A stretch of 64,000 nt of DNA from Agrobacterium tumefaciens str. B6 (GTDB taxonomy: Bacteria; Pseudomonadota; Alphaproteobacteria; Rhizobiales; Rhizobiaceae), in the NCBI RefSeq assembly GCF_001541315.1, contig NZ_LMVK01000001.1, positions 124,001-188,000 of the forward strand, given 5' to 3'. The notes under the pieces were generated by a model, which was not told the origin of the DNA, searched no databases, and was given only the letters and a program-made list of their open reading frames with translations. The position numbers and the translations under genes are program-made. Position 1 is the first letter of the stretch, and every line of letters starts with the position of its first letter. Positions 26,943 through 34,853 of the stretch are shown one piece after another.

Positions 26943-27053
26943 ATGGCTCGAAAACGGGTCAACAAACGCCGCCGCGCCGCGCGATCTTTCGGATCTGCGC
27001 CGTGCGGCGGTTTTGTTTGTGCGGGATGGTTCTTGAGTTTTTCGCTCTGTTGA
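26943..27053 (+). CDS. Possible 36-residue arginine-rich leader peptide
   Basis: A short open frame starts with ATG at 26943, nine bases after AGAGGGGAC, a better ribosome-binding site than that of the MarR gene downstream. It encodes MARKRVNKRRRAAR at the start and a hydrophobic, cysteine-containing end (CGGFVCAGWF), and stops at 27053, 37 bases before the MarR start. Much of its arginine content comes from the overlapping GC-rich hairpin at 26964-27014, so the peptide may be only a by-product of the structure. I do not recognise it. Confidence 0.3.
   Translation: MARKRVNKRRRAARSFGSAPCGGFVCAGWFLSFSLC
26964..27014 (+). terminator. Long GC-rich hairpin with T-tract ahead of the MarR gene (terminator or attenuator)
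   Basis: An imperfect stem of roughly 20 pairs closes with GATC-TTTCG-GATC and opens with AAAC...GTTT; the 3' side (GTGCGGCGG) is followed by TTTTGTTTG. The terminator of the upstream gene is 200 bases earlier (26744-26775), so this second one must end or attenuate a transcript that starts in 26776-26942. It could regulate the MarR gene or end a small RNA. Confidence 0.55.
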
Positions 27054-27090
27054 ATGAAAACGGTAGGACAACGACTGGAAGGGTCACGGC

Positions 27091-27435
27091 TTGCCTGCAC
27101 AATTGTCGCCCACGGAGGCCTTGGGGCTCTGGCATCGTGTATCCACGGCGCAGGTCGTTGACGATCAGCCGGATTTGACCTTGCGTCAAACCGCCATCCT
27201 GCTGCAGATTTATCTCGTGCCGCCGCCGCACACTGTCCGGGGTCTTGCCGCCATGCTGGGGGTCACCAAGCCGGTCATTACCCGCGCGCTCGACAGTCTC
27301 GGCGCGCTCGGGCTGGTCGATCGGGTTCGGGATGAGCGGGACAGGCGCAATGTTGTGATAAAACGCACGGTGGCCGGTGCGCTTTATCTGGAAAAAATCG
27401 GCGATCTGATTATTGATCAGGCGCGCAAGATCTAA
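27091..27435 (+). CDS. MarR-family transcriptional regulator
   Basis: 114-residue protein with a MarR winged helix: LTLRQTAILLQIYL, VRGLAAMLGVTKPVITRALDSLGALGLVDRVRDERDRRN (about 45-85, quoted in part) and the wing. It is shorter than usual MarR proteins (about 140), lacking part of the dimerisation helices. The only workable start is TTG at 27091, preceded by GGAAGGGT; an in-frame stop at 27064-27066 rules out a longer form. It is 18 bases from the NlpC/P60 gene, probably one transcript, behind the hairpin at 26964-27014. Confidence 0.78.
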   Translation: MPAQLSPTEALGLWHRVSTAQVVDDQPDLTLRQTAILLQIYLVPPPHTVRGLAAMLGVTKPVITRALDSLGALGLVDRVRDERDRRNVVIKRTVAGALYLEKIGDLIIDQARKI

Positions 27436-27453
27436 CCTCTGGATGTGAAACCC

Positions 27454-28305
27454 ATGATGCTCGACCGCCGCCTGAATGTCTTCCGCTCCGACCTCGCCGA
27501 TGAAAAACTGCAGGGCGTGGTGCAGGCCGAACGTTTTGTCAGCGGCACGGCCGCCCAGATCGTGTTGCCGGTTACTGGCCTGCGGCCGACGCCCGATCTT
27601 GCCGCCGGCATCGATACCGAGTTGCTGTTTGGCGAAACCATCCGTGTTTTCGACAGGGCCAGCGGCTGGGCATGGGTGCAGGCGGATGCGGACGGGTATG
27701 CCGGTTACGTGCCGGAAACGGCGATCGGCGATGTCGTTGTCGCCACCCATAGGGTGATTGCACCGCGCACTTTTCTCTACCCAGCCGCTGAATTGCGCAA
27801 ACCGCCGGTCGCAGCGCTGTCCATGGGTAGCCTGATCCGCATCGTCGGCGAAGCGGAGACGCGCGGCACCCGTTACCTGCTGACCGAAAAGGGCGAAGGC
27901 ATCATCGCTGCCCATTGCCAGACCGTCGACGCGGCGCTTGAGGAAGATTATGTGGCGGTGGCGCGGCGCTTTATCGAGACGCCCTATCTCTGGGGCGGCC
28001 GCTCCGGTTTTGGTATCGATTGTTCCGGCCTCGTGCAGCTTTCCATGGCCATGACGGGCCGGCGGGTCCTGCGCGATACCGACATGCAGGTGAAGTCGCT
28101 CGGCGTGGAAATAGAGCGGGATGAATTGCGGCGCGGCGATCTCGTCTTCTGGAAGGGTCATGTCGGCCTTATGGAAAACGAGGAAACGCTGCTCCATGCC
28201 AATGGCCATACGATGAATGTCGCACGCGAAAATCTCGATGCGGCCATCGAGCGCATTGGCTGGCTTTATGAAAAGCCAACTGCTTACCGCCGGTTGGAGG
28301 ACTGA
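27454..28305 (+). CDS. NlpC/P60 family cell-wall hydrolase with SH3-like domains
   Basis: 283-residue protein. The N-terminal part (about 25-150) looks like two bacterial SH3 modules (ELLFGETIRVFDRASGWAWV; GSLIRIVGEAE), and the C-terminal part is an NlpC/P60 peptidase: YLWGGRSGFGIDCSGLVQ gives the catalytic cysteine, KGHVGLM the histidine, HANGH the third polar residue. It cleaves peptide stems of peptidoglycan. No signal peptide is visible, so it may act on imported muropeptides in the cytoplasm, as dipeptidyl-peptidase VI-like enzymes do. Start: ATG at 27454; GTG at 27445 is possible. Confidence 0.87.
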   Translation: MMLDRRLNVFRSDLADEKLQGVVQAERFVSGTAAQIVLPVTGLRPTPDLAAGIDTELLFGETIRVFDRASGWAWVQADADGYAGYVPETAIGDVVVATHRVIAPRTFLYPAAELRKPPVAALSMGSLIRIVGEAETRGTRYLLTEKGEGIIAAHCQTVDAALEEDYVAVARRFIETPYLWGGRSGFGIDCSGLVQLSMAMTGRRVLRDTDMQVKSLGVEIERDELRRGDLVFWKGHVGLMENEETLLHANGHTMNVARENLDAAIERIGWLYEKPTAYRRLED

Positions 28306-28400
28306 GACGGCGGCTTTCACGAAATTGTGCCTGCCACGCCCTTTGTGTGGAGGTCGCCGAAAGCCTACATCGGTTGAATGATGGTACGGGACCGGCATCA

Positions 28401-28760
28401 ATGAAGACAAGAACGGCGACACGATTGGCAGCGATCCTCACGGCGGCTTTGCTGAGCGCGTCGGCGCAGGCACAGACTGTTTTCCAGAACGGTTTTGCCC
28501 CCGCTCCGGATGCCTATGCAAACCTGCCCGGCGTCAAGGATCCGCGCACGCTGCAGCCAAAGGTCCGCTACAACTGCCATAGCGCACTCGGCGTGACCGG
28601 ATATTCCCGAGGTCCCTACAGGGATGTTTTCGGCAGCCGTGGGCTTCCTGTTCAGGGGTATCGCTGCACCGACGAAAACGGCATTTCCAGTTTCGGCGGC
28701 AGAAATCCCGTCTCCAAGGACTGGTATCCCGGCATAAACCCCGTAGACCCGACCTTCTGA
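28401..28760 (+). CDS. Small secreted protein of unknown function
   Basis: 119 residues from the ATG at 28401, with a clear signal peptide (MKTRTATRLAAILTAALL, cleavage near SAQA/QTVFQ). The mature part has two cysteines (RYNCHSALG, YRCTDENG) that could form a disulfide and is rich in Gly, Pro and Tyr. I do not recognise a domain. It sits between the NlpC/P60 gene and pncB on the same strand, with 95 bases of gap upstream. Confidence 0.65.
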   Translation: MKTRTATRLAAILTAALLSASAQAQTVFQNGFAPAPDAYANLPGVKDPRTLQPKVRYNCHSALGVTGYSRGPYRDVFGSRGLPVQGYRCTDENGISSFGGRNPVSKDWYPGINPVDPTF

Positions 28761-28970
28761 AGCAGCATGTTTGAACACCGGACCGAAAACCCCATTGTGG
28801 TCTTCGGAAAATCGATGCGCGGGCGGTCGCGGCGGGCATTTGCCGGGCCAGTGCTCTGGACTTGTTGTCGCTTTTTCAGATAAATCTTTCCGCATGACAG
28901 GTTGATACCTGCCGGGGTGCGGAGTGACATCGGCTGTTCTGACCTTTGGCCGATATTGGGGAATGCGAGT
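28761..28970 (+). other. Gap upstream of pncB with two small inverted repeats
   Basis: The 210 bases carry no credible gene. CAGGT-TGAT-ACCTG (28898-28911) is a perfect palindrome with a 4-base loop, and ATCGGC (28929-28934) pairs with GCCGAT (28949-28954) close to the start codon. Either could be an operator or a translation-control hairpin; I recognise no known regulator site. Confidence 0.3.
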
Positions 28971-30275
28971 ATGACGAAGACCGATATAGCCACCCGTGTC
29001 CATAATCATACCTGGAAACTCGACCCGATAGTCCGCAGCCTGATTGATACGGATTTCTACAAGCTCTTGATGTTGCAGATGATCTGGAAGCTCTATCCGG
29101 AAGTCGACGCGACGTTTTCGCTGATCAACCGCACGAAGACAGTGCGGCTGGCGGAAGAGATCGACGAGATGGAGTTGCGCGAACAGCTGGATCATGCGCG
29201 CACCCTGCGTCTTTCCAAGAAAGAAAATATCTGGCTTGCGGGTAACACGTTTTACGGCCGCTCGCAGATTTTCGAGCCGGAATTCCTCTCCTGGCTTTCG
29301 AGCTATCAATTGCCGGAATACGAACTTTTCAAGCGCGACGGGCAATATGAGCTGAATTTTCATGGCCGCTGGATGGATACGACGCTCTGGGAAATCCCGG
29401 CGCTCGCGATCATCAACGAACTGCGCTCGCGCAGCGCCATGCGCTCGCTCGGTTATTTCACGCTTGATGTGCTTTACGCCCGCGCAAAGGCCAAGATGTG
29501 GGAGAAGGTCGAGCGGCTGCGGGAGCTGCCTGGCTTGCGCATTTCCGATTTCGGCACCCGCCGCCGCCACAGCTTCCTTTGGCAGCGCTGGTGCGTCGAG
29601 GCGCTGAAGGAAGGCATCGGGCCTGCTTTTACCGGTACGAGCAATGTTCTGCTCGCCATGGATTCCGATCTCGAAGCCGTGGGCACGAACGCGCATGAAC
29701 TGCCGATGGTGGTCGCGGCGCTGGCGCAAACGAATGAGGAGCTGGCCGCAGCACCCTATCAGGTCCTGAAGGACTGGAACCGGCTGTACGGCGGCAACCT
29801 GCTGATCGTGCTGCCGGACGCCTTCGGAACCGCCGCATTCTTGCGCAATGCGCCGGAATGGGTGGCAGACTGGACGGGTTTCCGCCCCGACAGCGCGCCG
29901 CCGATCGAAGGCGGGGAAAAGATTATCGAGTGGTGGCAGAAGATGGGCCGTGACCCGCGCAAGAAGATGCTGATCTTCTCCGACGGTCTCGATGTCGACG
30001 CCATTATCGACACCTACAGGCACTTCGAAGGGCGGGTTCGCATGAGCTTCGGCTGGGGCACCAATCTGACGAATGATTTTGCCGGCTGCGCGCCAAAAAC
30101 CATCGCCAGCCTCAAGCCGATCTCCATCGTCTGCAAGGTGAGCGACGCCAATGGCCGGCCGGCGGTGAAACTCTCGGACAATCCGCAGAAGGCAACGGGC
30201 GATCCGGCCGAAGTGGAGCGTTACCTGAAGTTCTTTGGTGAAGAGGACCACAAGGAACAGAAAGTTCTGGTTTAA
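28971..30275 (+). CDS. pncB: Nicotinate phosphoribosyltransferase
   Basis: Salvages nicotinate into nicotinate mononucleotide for NAD synthesis. The 434-residue protein has the family opening [20 protein letters not shown] (about 17-36), [15 protein letters not shown] with the phosphorylatable histidine, the [10 protein letters not shown] loop, and IFSDGLDVD. The ATG at 28971 gives the usual N-terminus; the open frame to 28902 has no conserved sequence. It appears to be a separate unit. Confidence 0.95.
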   Translation: MTKTDIATRVHNHTWKLDPIVRSLIDTDFYKLLMLQMIWKLYPEVDATFSLINRTKTVRLAEEIDEMELREQLDHARTLRLSKKENIWLAGNTFYGRSQIFEPEFLSWLSSYQLPEYELFKRDGQYELNFHGRWMDTTLWEIPALAIINELRSRSAMRSLGYFTLDVLYARAKAKMWEKVERLRELPGLRISDFGTRRRHSFLWQRWCVEALKEGIGPAFTGTSNVLLAMDSDLEAVGTNAHELPMVVAALAQTNEELAAAPYQVLKDWNRLYGGNLLIVLPDAFGTAAFLRNAPEWVADWTGFRPDSAPPIEGGEKIIEWWQKMGRDPRKKMLIFSDGLDVDAIIDTYRHFEGRVRMSFGWGTNLTNDFAGCAPKTIASLKPISIVCKVSDANGRPAVKLSDNPQKATGDPAEVERYLKFFGEEDHKEQKVLV

Positions 30276-30329
30276 AGCTTTTCCAGGAAACTTGGAGCCC
30301 GGTTTTCCATCCGGAAATGCTCCGAATTG

Positions 30330-30360
30330 AAAACGGGCGCTCCGGTTGAGGAAGCGCCCG
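30330..30360 (-). terminator. Terminator of the M17 aminopeptidase gene
   Basis: CGGGCGCT (30334-30341) pairs with AGCGCCCG (30353-30360); on the minus strand the stem is followed by TTTTC. It lies between the convergent pncB and aminopeptidase genes and may also slow pncB transcription. Confidence 0.75.
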
Positions 30361-30383
30361 TGGAAGCCTGACCTATCAGCAGA

Positions 30384-31778
30384 TTACTTCGCGAACTGGT
30401 GTGCGATGTAATGGAAGAGTGCGCGGATACACTGCGCCTCCCCACCGATCGATGAATGATGCCTCTCGCTCAGAGACCAGCCGTAAATATCGAAATGCGC
30501 CCAGCGTCTGGTATTGGTGACAAAACGCTTCAGGAACAGGGCGGCGGTGATTGATCCGCCCATGCCGCCCGAAGGCGCGTTGGTGATATCGGCCGCGCGT
30601 GAGCGGATATCCTTGTCGTAGCCCATATAAAGCGGCATGCGCCACAGCGGATCGTCCGTATCGATGCTGGCTTCGGCGATGTCATGCGCCAGATCCTCGT
30701 CATCGGTGTAGAAGGGCGGCAGATCCGGGCCGAGCGCGACGCGGGCAGCACCGGTCAGCGTCGCCATATCGATCATCAGGTCCGGCGCATCTTCGTCCGC
30801 ATAGGCTAGTGTATCCGCCAGAACAAGACGGCCTTCGGCGTCGGTATTGTCGATCTGCACGGTGAGCCCTTTACGGCTGCGGTAGATGTCGCCGGGACGG
30901 AAGGCATTGGCGGAGATGGAGTTTTCGACAGCGGGCACGAGAACGCGAAGATCGACCGGCAGCTTCGCATCCATTATCATCAGCGCAAGACCGAGGACAT
31001 TGGCCGCACCTCCCATATCCTTCTTCATCAGCGCCATGGAAGCGGCGGGTTTGATATCGAGGCCGCCTGTATCGAAGCAGACGCCCTTGCCGACGAGGGT
31101 GAGGCGAGGATTGCCCTTCTTGCCCCAGTTCATCTCCAGAAGCCGCGGCGCGCTTTCGCTGGCCCGGCCGACGGCATGGATCAGTGGGAAGTTTTCCTTG
31201 AGCAGATCGTCGCCGGTGGTGACCTTCACCTTCGCCTTGTAATGAGCGGCAAGTGCACGGAAGGCGATCTCAAGCTCGTCCGGCCCCATGTCGTTTGCCG
31301 GGACATTGATGAGGTCACGCGCGAGGAAAACGCCGGCCAGAACGCGTTTTATCTCGCCGTCTTCCGCATCCTGCGGAATGAGAAGCTTTGCCCCGCTGGT
31401 CTTCGTGGTCTTGTATTTGTCGAAGCGATAGCTGCCGAGACCGAAGCCGAGAGCGAGGCGATTTGCCGTCAGCGGTGCGGTCTCGATGTGCCACTCGCCT
31501 TCCGGCAGCTCACGGGCGAGTTTCCCGGTGATGAAGGGAATTTCGGACGGATTGCTGCCGAGACCGAGAAGCACGCCGCCCAGCGAACCATCGGCGGAAG
31601 GAACGAGCAGGATGGCGCCTGCCTCTGCCTTGAAACCCGCCTTCTTTGCCCAGTCCAGCGCGACTGGGTCGATAGCGCCCTGTTCGATATGGGCCGGCGT
31701 GACGGCGAAAACCGGCAATGTGCTGCCGGCCTTGGAGCTGAAAGGGGTCGGGCGTTCGATGAACTGATAGGGCGCCAT
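30384..31778 (-). CDS. M17 leucyl aminopeptidase family protein (PepA/PepB-like)
   Basis: 464-residue cytosolic metallo-aminopeptidase. The M17 signature NTDAEGRLVLADTLAYA is intact and supplies the two-metal site together with LVGKGVCFDTGG and the KKDMGGAA lysine. It is nearer PepB/peptidase B in length and N-terminal domain than to hexameric PepA. ATG at 31776-31778. It stands alone on the minus strand, divergent from the TadD-like gene. Confidence 0.92.
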   Translation of the reverse strand: MAPYQFIERPTPFSSKAGSTLPVFAVTPAHIEQGAIDPVALDWAKKAGFKAEAGAILLVPSADGSLGGVLLGLGSNPSEIPFITGKLARELPEGEWHIETAPLTANRLALGFGLGSYRFDKYKTTKTSGAKLLIPQDAEDGEIKRVLAGVFLARDLINVPANDMGPDELEIAFRALAAHYKAKVKVTTGDDLLKENFPLIHAVGRASESAPRLLEMNWGKKGNPRLTLVGKGVCFDTGGLDIKPAASMALMKKDMGGAANVLGLALMIMDAKLPVDLRVLVPAVENSISANAFRPGDIYRSRKGLTVQIDNTDAEGRLVLADTLAYADEDAPDLMIDMATLTGAARVALGPDLPPFYTDDEDLAHDIAEASIDTDDPLWRMPLYMGYDKDIRSRAADITNAPSGGMGGSITAALFLKRFVTNTRRWAHFDIYGWSLSERHHSSIGGEAQCIRALFHYIAHQFAK

Positions 31779-31820
31779 TGTATGCTTCCGTAAATGTCGA
31801 GAATCGGTGCGATTAACGCT

Positions 31821-31836
31821 CTGTTAGGGTTAACAG
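31821..31836. promoter_or_regulatory. Palindrome between the aminopeptidase and TadD-like genes
   Basis: CTGTTA-GGGT-TAACAG is a perfect 6-base inverted repeat in the 142-base divergent region. It is placed about where either promoter would be; the binding protein is unknown. Confidence 0.4.
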
Positions 31837-31920
31837 ATTATTGCTTAAGCGAAAGTTGCGTCGTGTGAGTCTGTCGTATGTCGGGCGCAAGATTGATCAT
31901 TCTTGGGCGGGGGCGCTGCC

Positions 31921-32745
31921 ATGACTGCATTTTCTTTGGGCGAGACAGGCCGGACAGGGTTGCTGCGGGGAGCATGTCTTGCCGCATTGGTTCTTGCGGT
32001 TTCAGGGTGCGCGAGCACCAACAAGCCGGATCGCATGTCCACCGGCTCCATTTCCGCCGCCACCCGCTCCTATGACAACATGAACATGGAGCAGCTTCGC
32101 CAGGCGGAAGAGAGCGCCGGCAAAGCCTATGAACGCAGCCCCAAGGATAAATCGGTCGGCATGAATTATGCCAGCGTGCTGATGATGACCGGCAAGAACA
32201 CACAGGCTCTCGCCGTCATGCAGCAGATCGCCATTGCCAATCCGGCGGACCGTGATGTCCTTGCCGCCTATGGCAAGTCACAGGCCGCCGCTGGCCAGCT
32301 GGAGCAGGCGCTTTCGACCATTCAGCGGGCACAGACGCCGGACCGGCCGGATTGGCGGCTATATTCCGCCGAGGGTGCCGTGCTCGATCAGCTTGGACGC
32401 TCGAACGAGGCACGTTCCCGATACAGGCAGGCGCTTGACCTGAAGCCGAACGATCCGAGCGTATTGTCCAACCTCGGCATGTCCTATGTCCTGTCGAGCG
32501 ATCCGCGCACTGCCGAAACATATCTGCAATCGGCCATCGCCCAGCCGGGCGCCGATAGCCGCGTCCGCCAGAACCTCGCGCTCGTGGTCGGTCTTCAGGG
32601 CCGCTTTGCCGAGGCCGAACGCATCGCGGTTCAGGAACTCTCTGCGCAGCAGGCACAGGCGAACCTCACCTATCTGCGTGCGATGCTTTCGCAGCAGAAC
32701 TCCTGGCAGCAGCTGGCGAAAAAAGACGGCAAACCGGCTGGTTGA
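31921..32745 (+). CDS. TPR-repeat lipoprotein, TadD-like pilus accessory protein
   Basis: 274 residues with a lipoprotein signal peptide (LAALVLAVSGC, lipobox Cys about residue 27) and tandem tetratricopeptide repeats over about 60-240 (for example VLDQLGRSNEARSRYRQALDLKPNDP). TadD-type pilotins assist assembly of the secretin of Flp pili. It lies next to the tadC end of the pilus operon but points the other way, so the two are transcribed towards each other. The ATG at 31921 is chosen over 31903. Confidence 0.83.
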   Translation: MTAFSLGETGRTGLLRGACLAALVLAVSGCASTNKPDRMSTGSISAATRSYDNMNMEQLRQAEESAGKAYERSPKDKSVGMNYASVLMMTGKNTQALAVMQQIAIANPADRDVLAAYGKSQAAAGQLEQALSTIQRAQTPDRPDWRLYSAEGAVLDQLGRSNEARSRYRQALDLKPNDPSVLSNLGMSYVLSSDPRTAETYLQSAIAQPGADSRVRQNLALVVGLQGRFAEAERIAVQELSAQQAQANLTYLRAMLSQQNSWQQLAKKDGKPAG

Positions 32746-32837
32746 TGCGTTCGAGCATCCGCGTGCAGCGGCTGGCTGACAAGCAGTCGCCTCCGGGGCG
32801 CAAATATCGCCCCAAATCGCCTTGCGGTATTTTTCTA

Positions 32838-33824
32838 TCAGAATGTGTCCAGAACGCGGATAATAGCCGGTCCAAGAATGACTGCGATCAGTACCGGCAG
32901 AAAAAAGACGATCATCGGCACAGTCAGTTTCGGTGGTAGCGCGGCAGCTTTTTTTTCGGCTTCATTCATGCGCTCATCGCGGCCTTCCTGTGCGAGAACG
33001 CGGAGCGCCTGGGCGAGCGGCGTGCCGTATCGCTCCGCCTGAATAAGCGCCTGTACCACGCTTTTGACGGTTTCGAGTTGGGTACGCGTGCCGAAATTCT
33101 CAAGAGCGACACGTCTGTCCTGAAGGAAAGATAATTCCGCCGTCGTCAACATCATTTCTTCCGCCAGTTCGGGTGACTGCTCGCCCATCTCTTCCGCCAC
33201 GCGGCGCATGGCAGCTTCCATGGATACCCCGGATTCGATGCAGATCAGCATAAGGTCGAGCGCGTCCGGCCAAGCCCGCTTGATTGATGCCTGACGCTTG
33301 GTCATGCGATTTGATACGTAAATATTGGGAGCGTAAAAACCGATATAACCGAAAAGAAGCACAGCCATTAGCCGGATGATAAACGCTTTGTCGGCGAGGT
33401 TTCCGAGAATGAAGATCCAAGTGAAGGCGATGGCCAGAAAAATAAACGGCAAGACAAACCGTGCGGCAAGGAACGTGTTGAATGCGTTTTGTGAACGAAG
33501 TCCGGCTGCCCGCAGCCTGTTCATTGTGTTCTTATCGGCCAGCGCTTCTTGCAGGTTGAATTTCTCGACGATGCGGCGGGCGGATTTGTTATTGTTGCCT
33601 CGCAGGGAGGTTTTGCCGTCTCTGGTGACGGTCGCCATGCGGTCGCGCTCGCGACTACGGATGAGGTCGCGTTCCGATGATACCGCTTTCATGCGCTTGG
33701 CGAAATCTTTCCGCTCAAAAACCGGCATAATGAGGGTATAAAAGGTCGCAAAAACAGCGAGCGTCACAAGAATAGCGATGATCGTTTGTGGGTCAGTCAG
33801 GCGAGAAAGAAGATTTCCTGTCAT
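32838..33824 (-). CDS. ctpI: Flp pilus inner-membrane platform protein TadC (CtpI)
   Basis: 328-residue T2SSF-family membrane protein forming, with TadB, the platform on which the ATPase acts. The conserved block RAWPDALDLMLICIESGVSMEAAMRRVAEE (about 171-200) and ILVQ-like RYGTPLAQALRVLAQEGRDERMNEAEKKAA are typical of TadC. Hydrophobic helices stand at both ends. It is the last gene of the nine-gene unit, 9 bases after tadB; ctp lettering follows the A. tumefaciens common pilus cluster. Confidence 0.92.
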   Translation of the reverse strand: MTGNLLSRLTDPQTIIAILVTLAVFATFYTLIMPVFERKDFAKRMKAVSSERDLIRSRERDRMATVTRDGKTSLRGNNNKSARRIVEKFNLQEALADKNTMNRLRAAGLRSQNAFNTFLAARFVLPFIFLAIAFTWIFILGNLADKAFIIRLMAVLLFGYIGFYAPNIYVSNRMTKRQASIKRAWPDALDLMLICIESGVSMEAAMRRVAEEMGEQSPELAEEMMLTTAELSFLQDRRVALENFGTRTQLETVKSVVQALIQAERYGTPLAQALRVLAQEGRDERMNEAEKKAAALPPKLTVPMIVFFLPVLIAVILGPAIIRVLDTF

Positions 33825-33833
33825 ACCACGCCC

Positions 33834-34838
33834 CTAGATATCGAAATTGATCATTTGGCGCATGATGAATATTCCGATCAGCATCCAGATCGCGGATGCT
33901 CCGAGAATAATGTGGCCGCGCAAGTCGGTGAAAAGTACCGACAGATAGTCGGGCGATGTGAAATGCACCAGCAGCATGACGACGAAGGGCAGCGAGCCGA
34001 TGATAACTGCGGAAGCCTTCGCCTCCATCGAAAGGGCATTTACCTTCGCGCGCATCTTCTTGCGATCACGCAAGACCTTTGAAAGATTGGACAGCGCTTC
34101 CGAGAGGTTGCCGCCGGCTTGTGCTTGAATATTGATGACCGTGCCGAAAAAGCTTACCTCAAAAAGCGGCATGGTCAGCATCATACGCTCGATCCCCTGC
34201 GGGATCCCGATGCCGACCTGTTGCGCATCGACGACGCGCTGAAACTCCGTTTTCACCGGTTCCTGGCCGTCCGATGCGATCAGTCGTACCGCGTCGTTCA
34301 GCGGTAAGCCGGATTTGATCGACCTGCACATGACGTCAAGCGCATTTGGAAACTCTTCAAGAAATTTTTTCTGCCTGCGCTTGAGAATAAACGCCAACGC
34401 CCACCGTGGTACCCCCAGCGCCACGACAATTCCTATGAGCAGAGCGAGAAGCAACGACAGGCCGTAAAGAAGGGCCATGAGAGCGAAGAAAACAGCCGCG
34501 CCGGCGCTCAACAGATGGAATTGCCGAGCGGAAAGCACCAGCCCCGCCTGAACTAGTTTGTCGCGCAGGCCGATATTCTTCGCTTTTTTCGCCTTTTCAT
34601 TCTGTTTCTTTTCCATTTCCCGCAGGTTGTCCTGCATGGATTTGCGGCGTTTGCTAAGTTCCTGGACCCGGTCTCGTGCAGCTTTGATGTTTGTATGATC
34701 CGTCTCGGCGGCCTGCACTCGCTTGAAGCGGTTGTTGGTCTTTTTTTCGACCTCTATCTGCTGGAAAAGAAAGGCATAGGCGAGCGCTCCTGCCGAGATG
34801 GCGACGAGTACGGCCAGTAATATTATTGTCGGGTCCAT
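33834..34838 (-). CDS. ctpH: Flp pilus inner-membrane platform protein TadB (CtpH)
   Basis: 334-residue partner of TadC with the T2SSF domain (LDVMCRSIKSGLPLNDAVRLIA; GNLSEALSNLSKVLRDRKKM). A long charged, probably coiled-coil stretch (about 25-90) follows the first helix. The ATG at 34836-34838 gives a clean membrane start; a GTG nine bases earlier is an alternative, but its ribosome-binding site would be too close. Confidence 0.92.
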   Translation of the reverse strand: MDPTIILLAVLVAISAGALAYAFLFQQIEVEKKTNNRFKRVQAAETDHTNIKAARDRVQELSKRRKSMQDNLREMEKKQNEKAKKAKNIGLRDKLVQAGLVLSARQFHLLSAGAAVFFALMALLYGLSLLLALLIGIVVALGVPRWALAFILKRRQKKFLEEFPNALDVMCRSIKSGLPLNDAVRLIASDGQEPVKTEFQRVVDAQQVGIGIPQGIERMMLTMPLFEVSFFGTVINIQAQAGGNLSEALSNLSKVLRDRKKMRAKVNALSMEAKASAVIIGSLPFVVMLLVHFTSPDYLSVLFTDLRGHIILGASAIWMLIGIFIMRQMINFDI

Positions 34839-34853
34839 GGCAGTCACTTTCCC

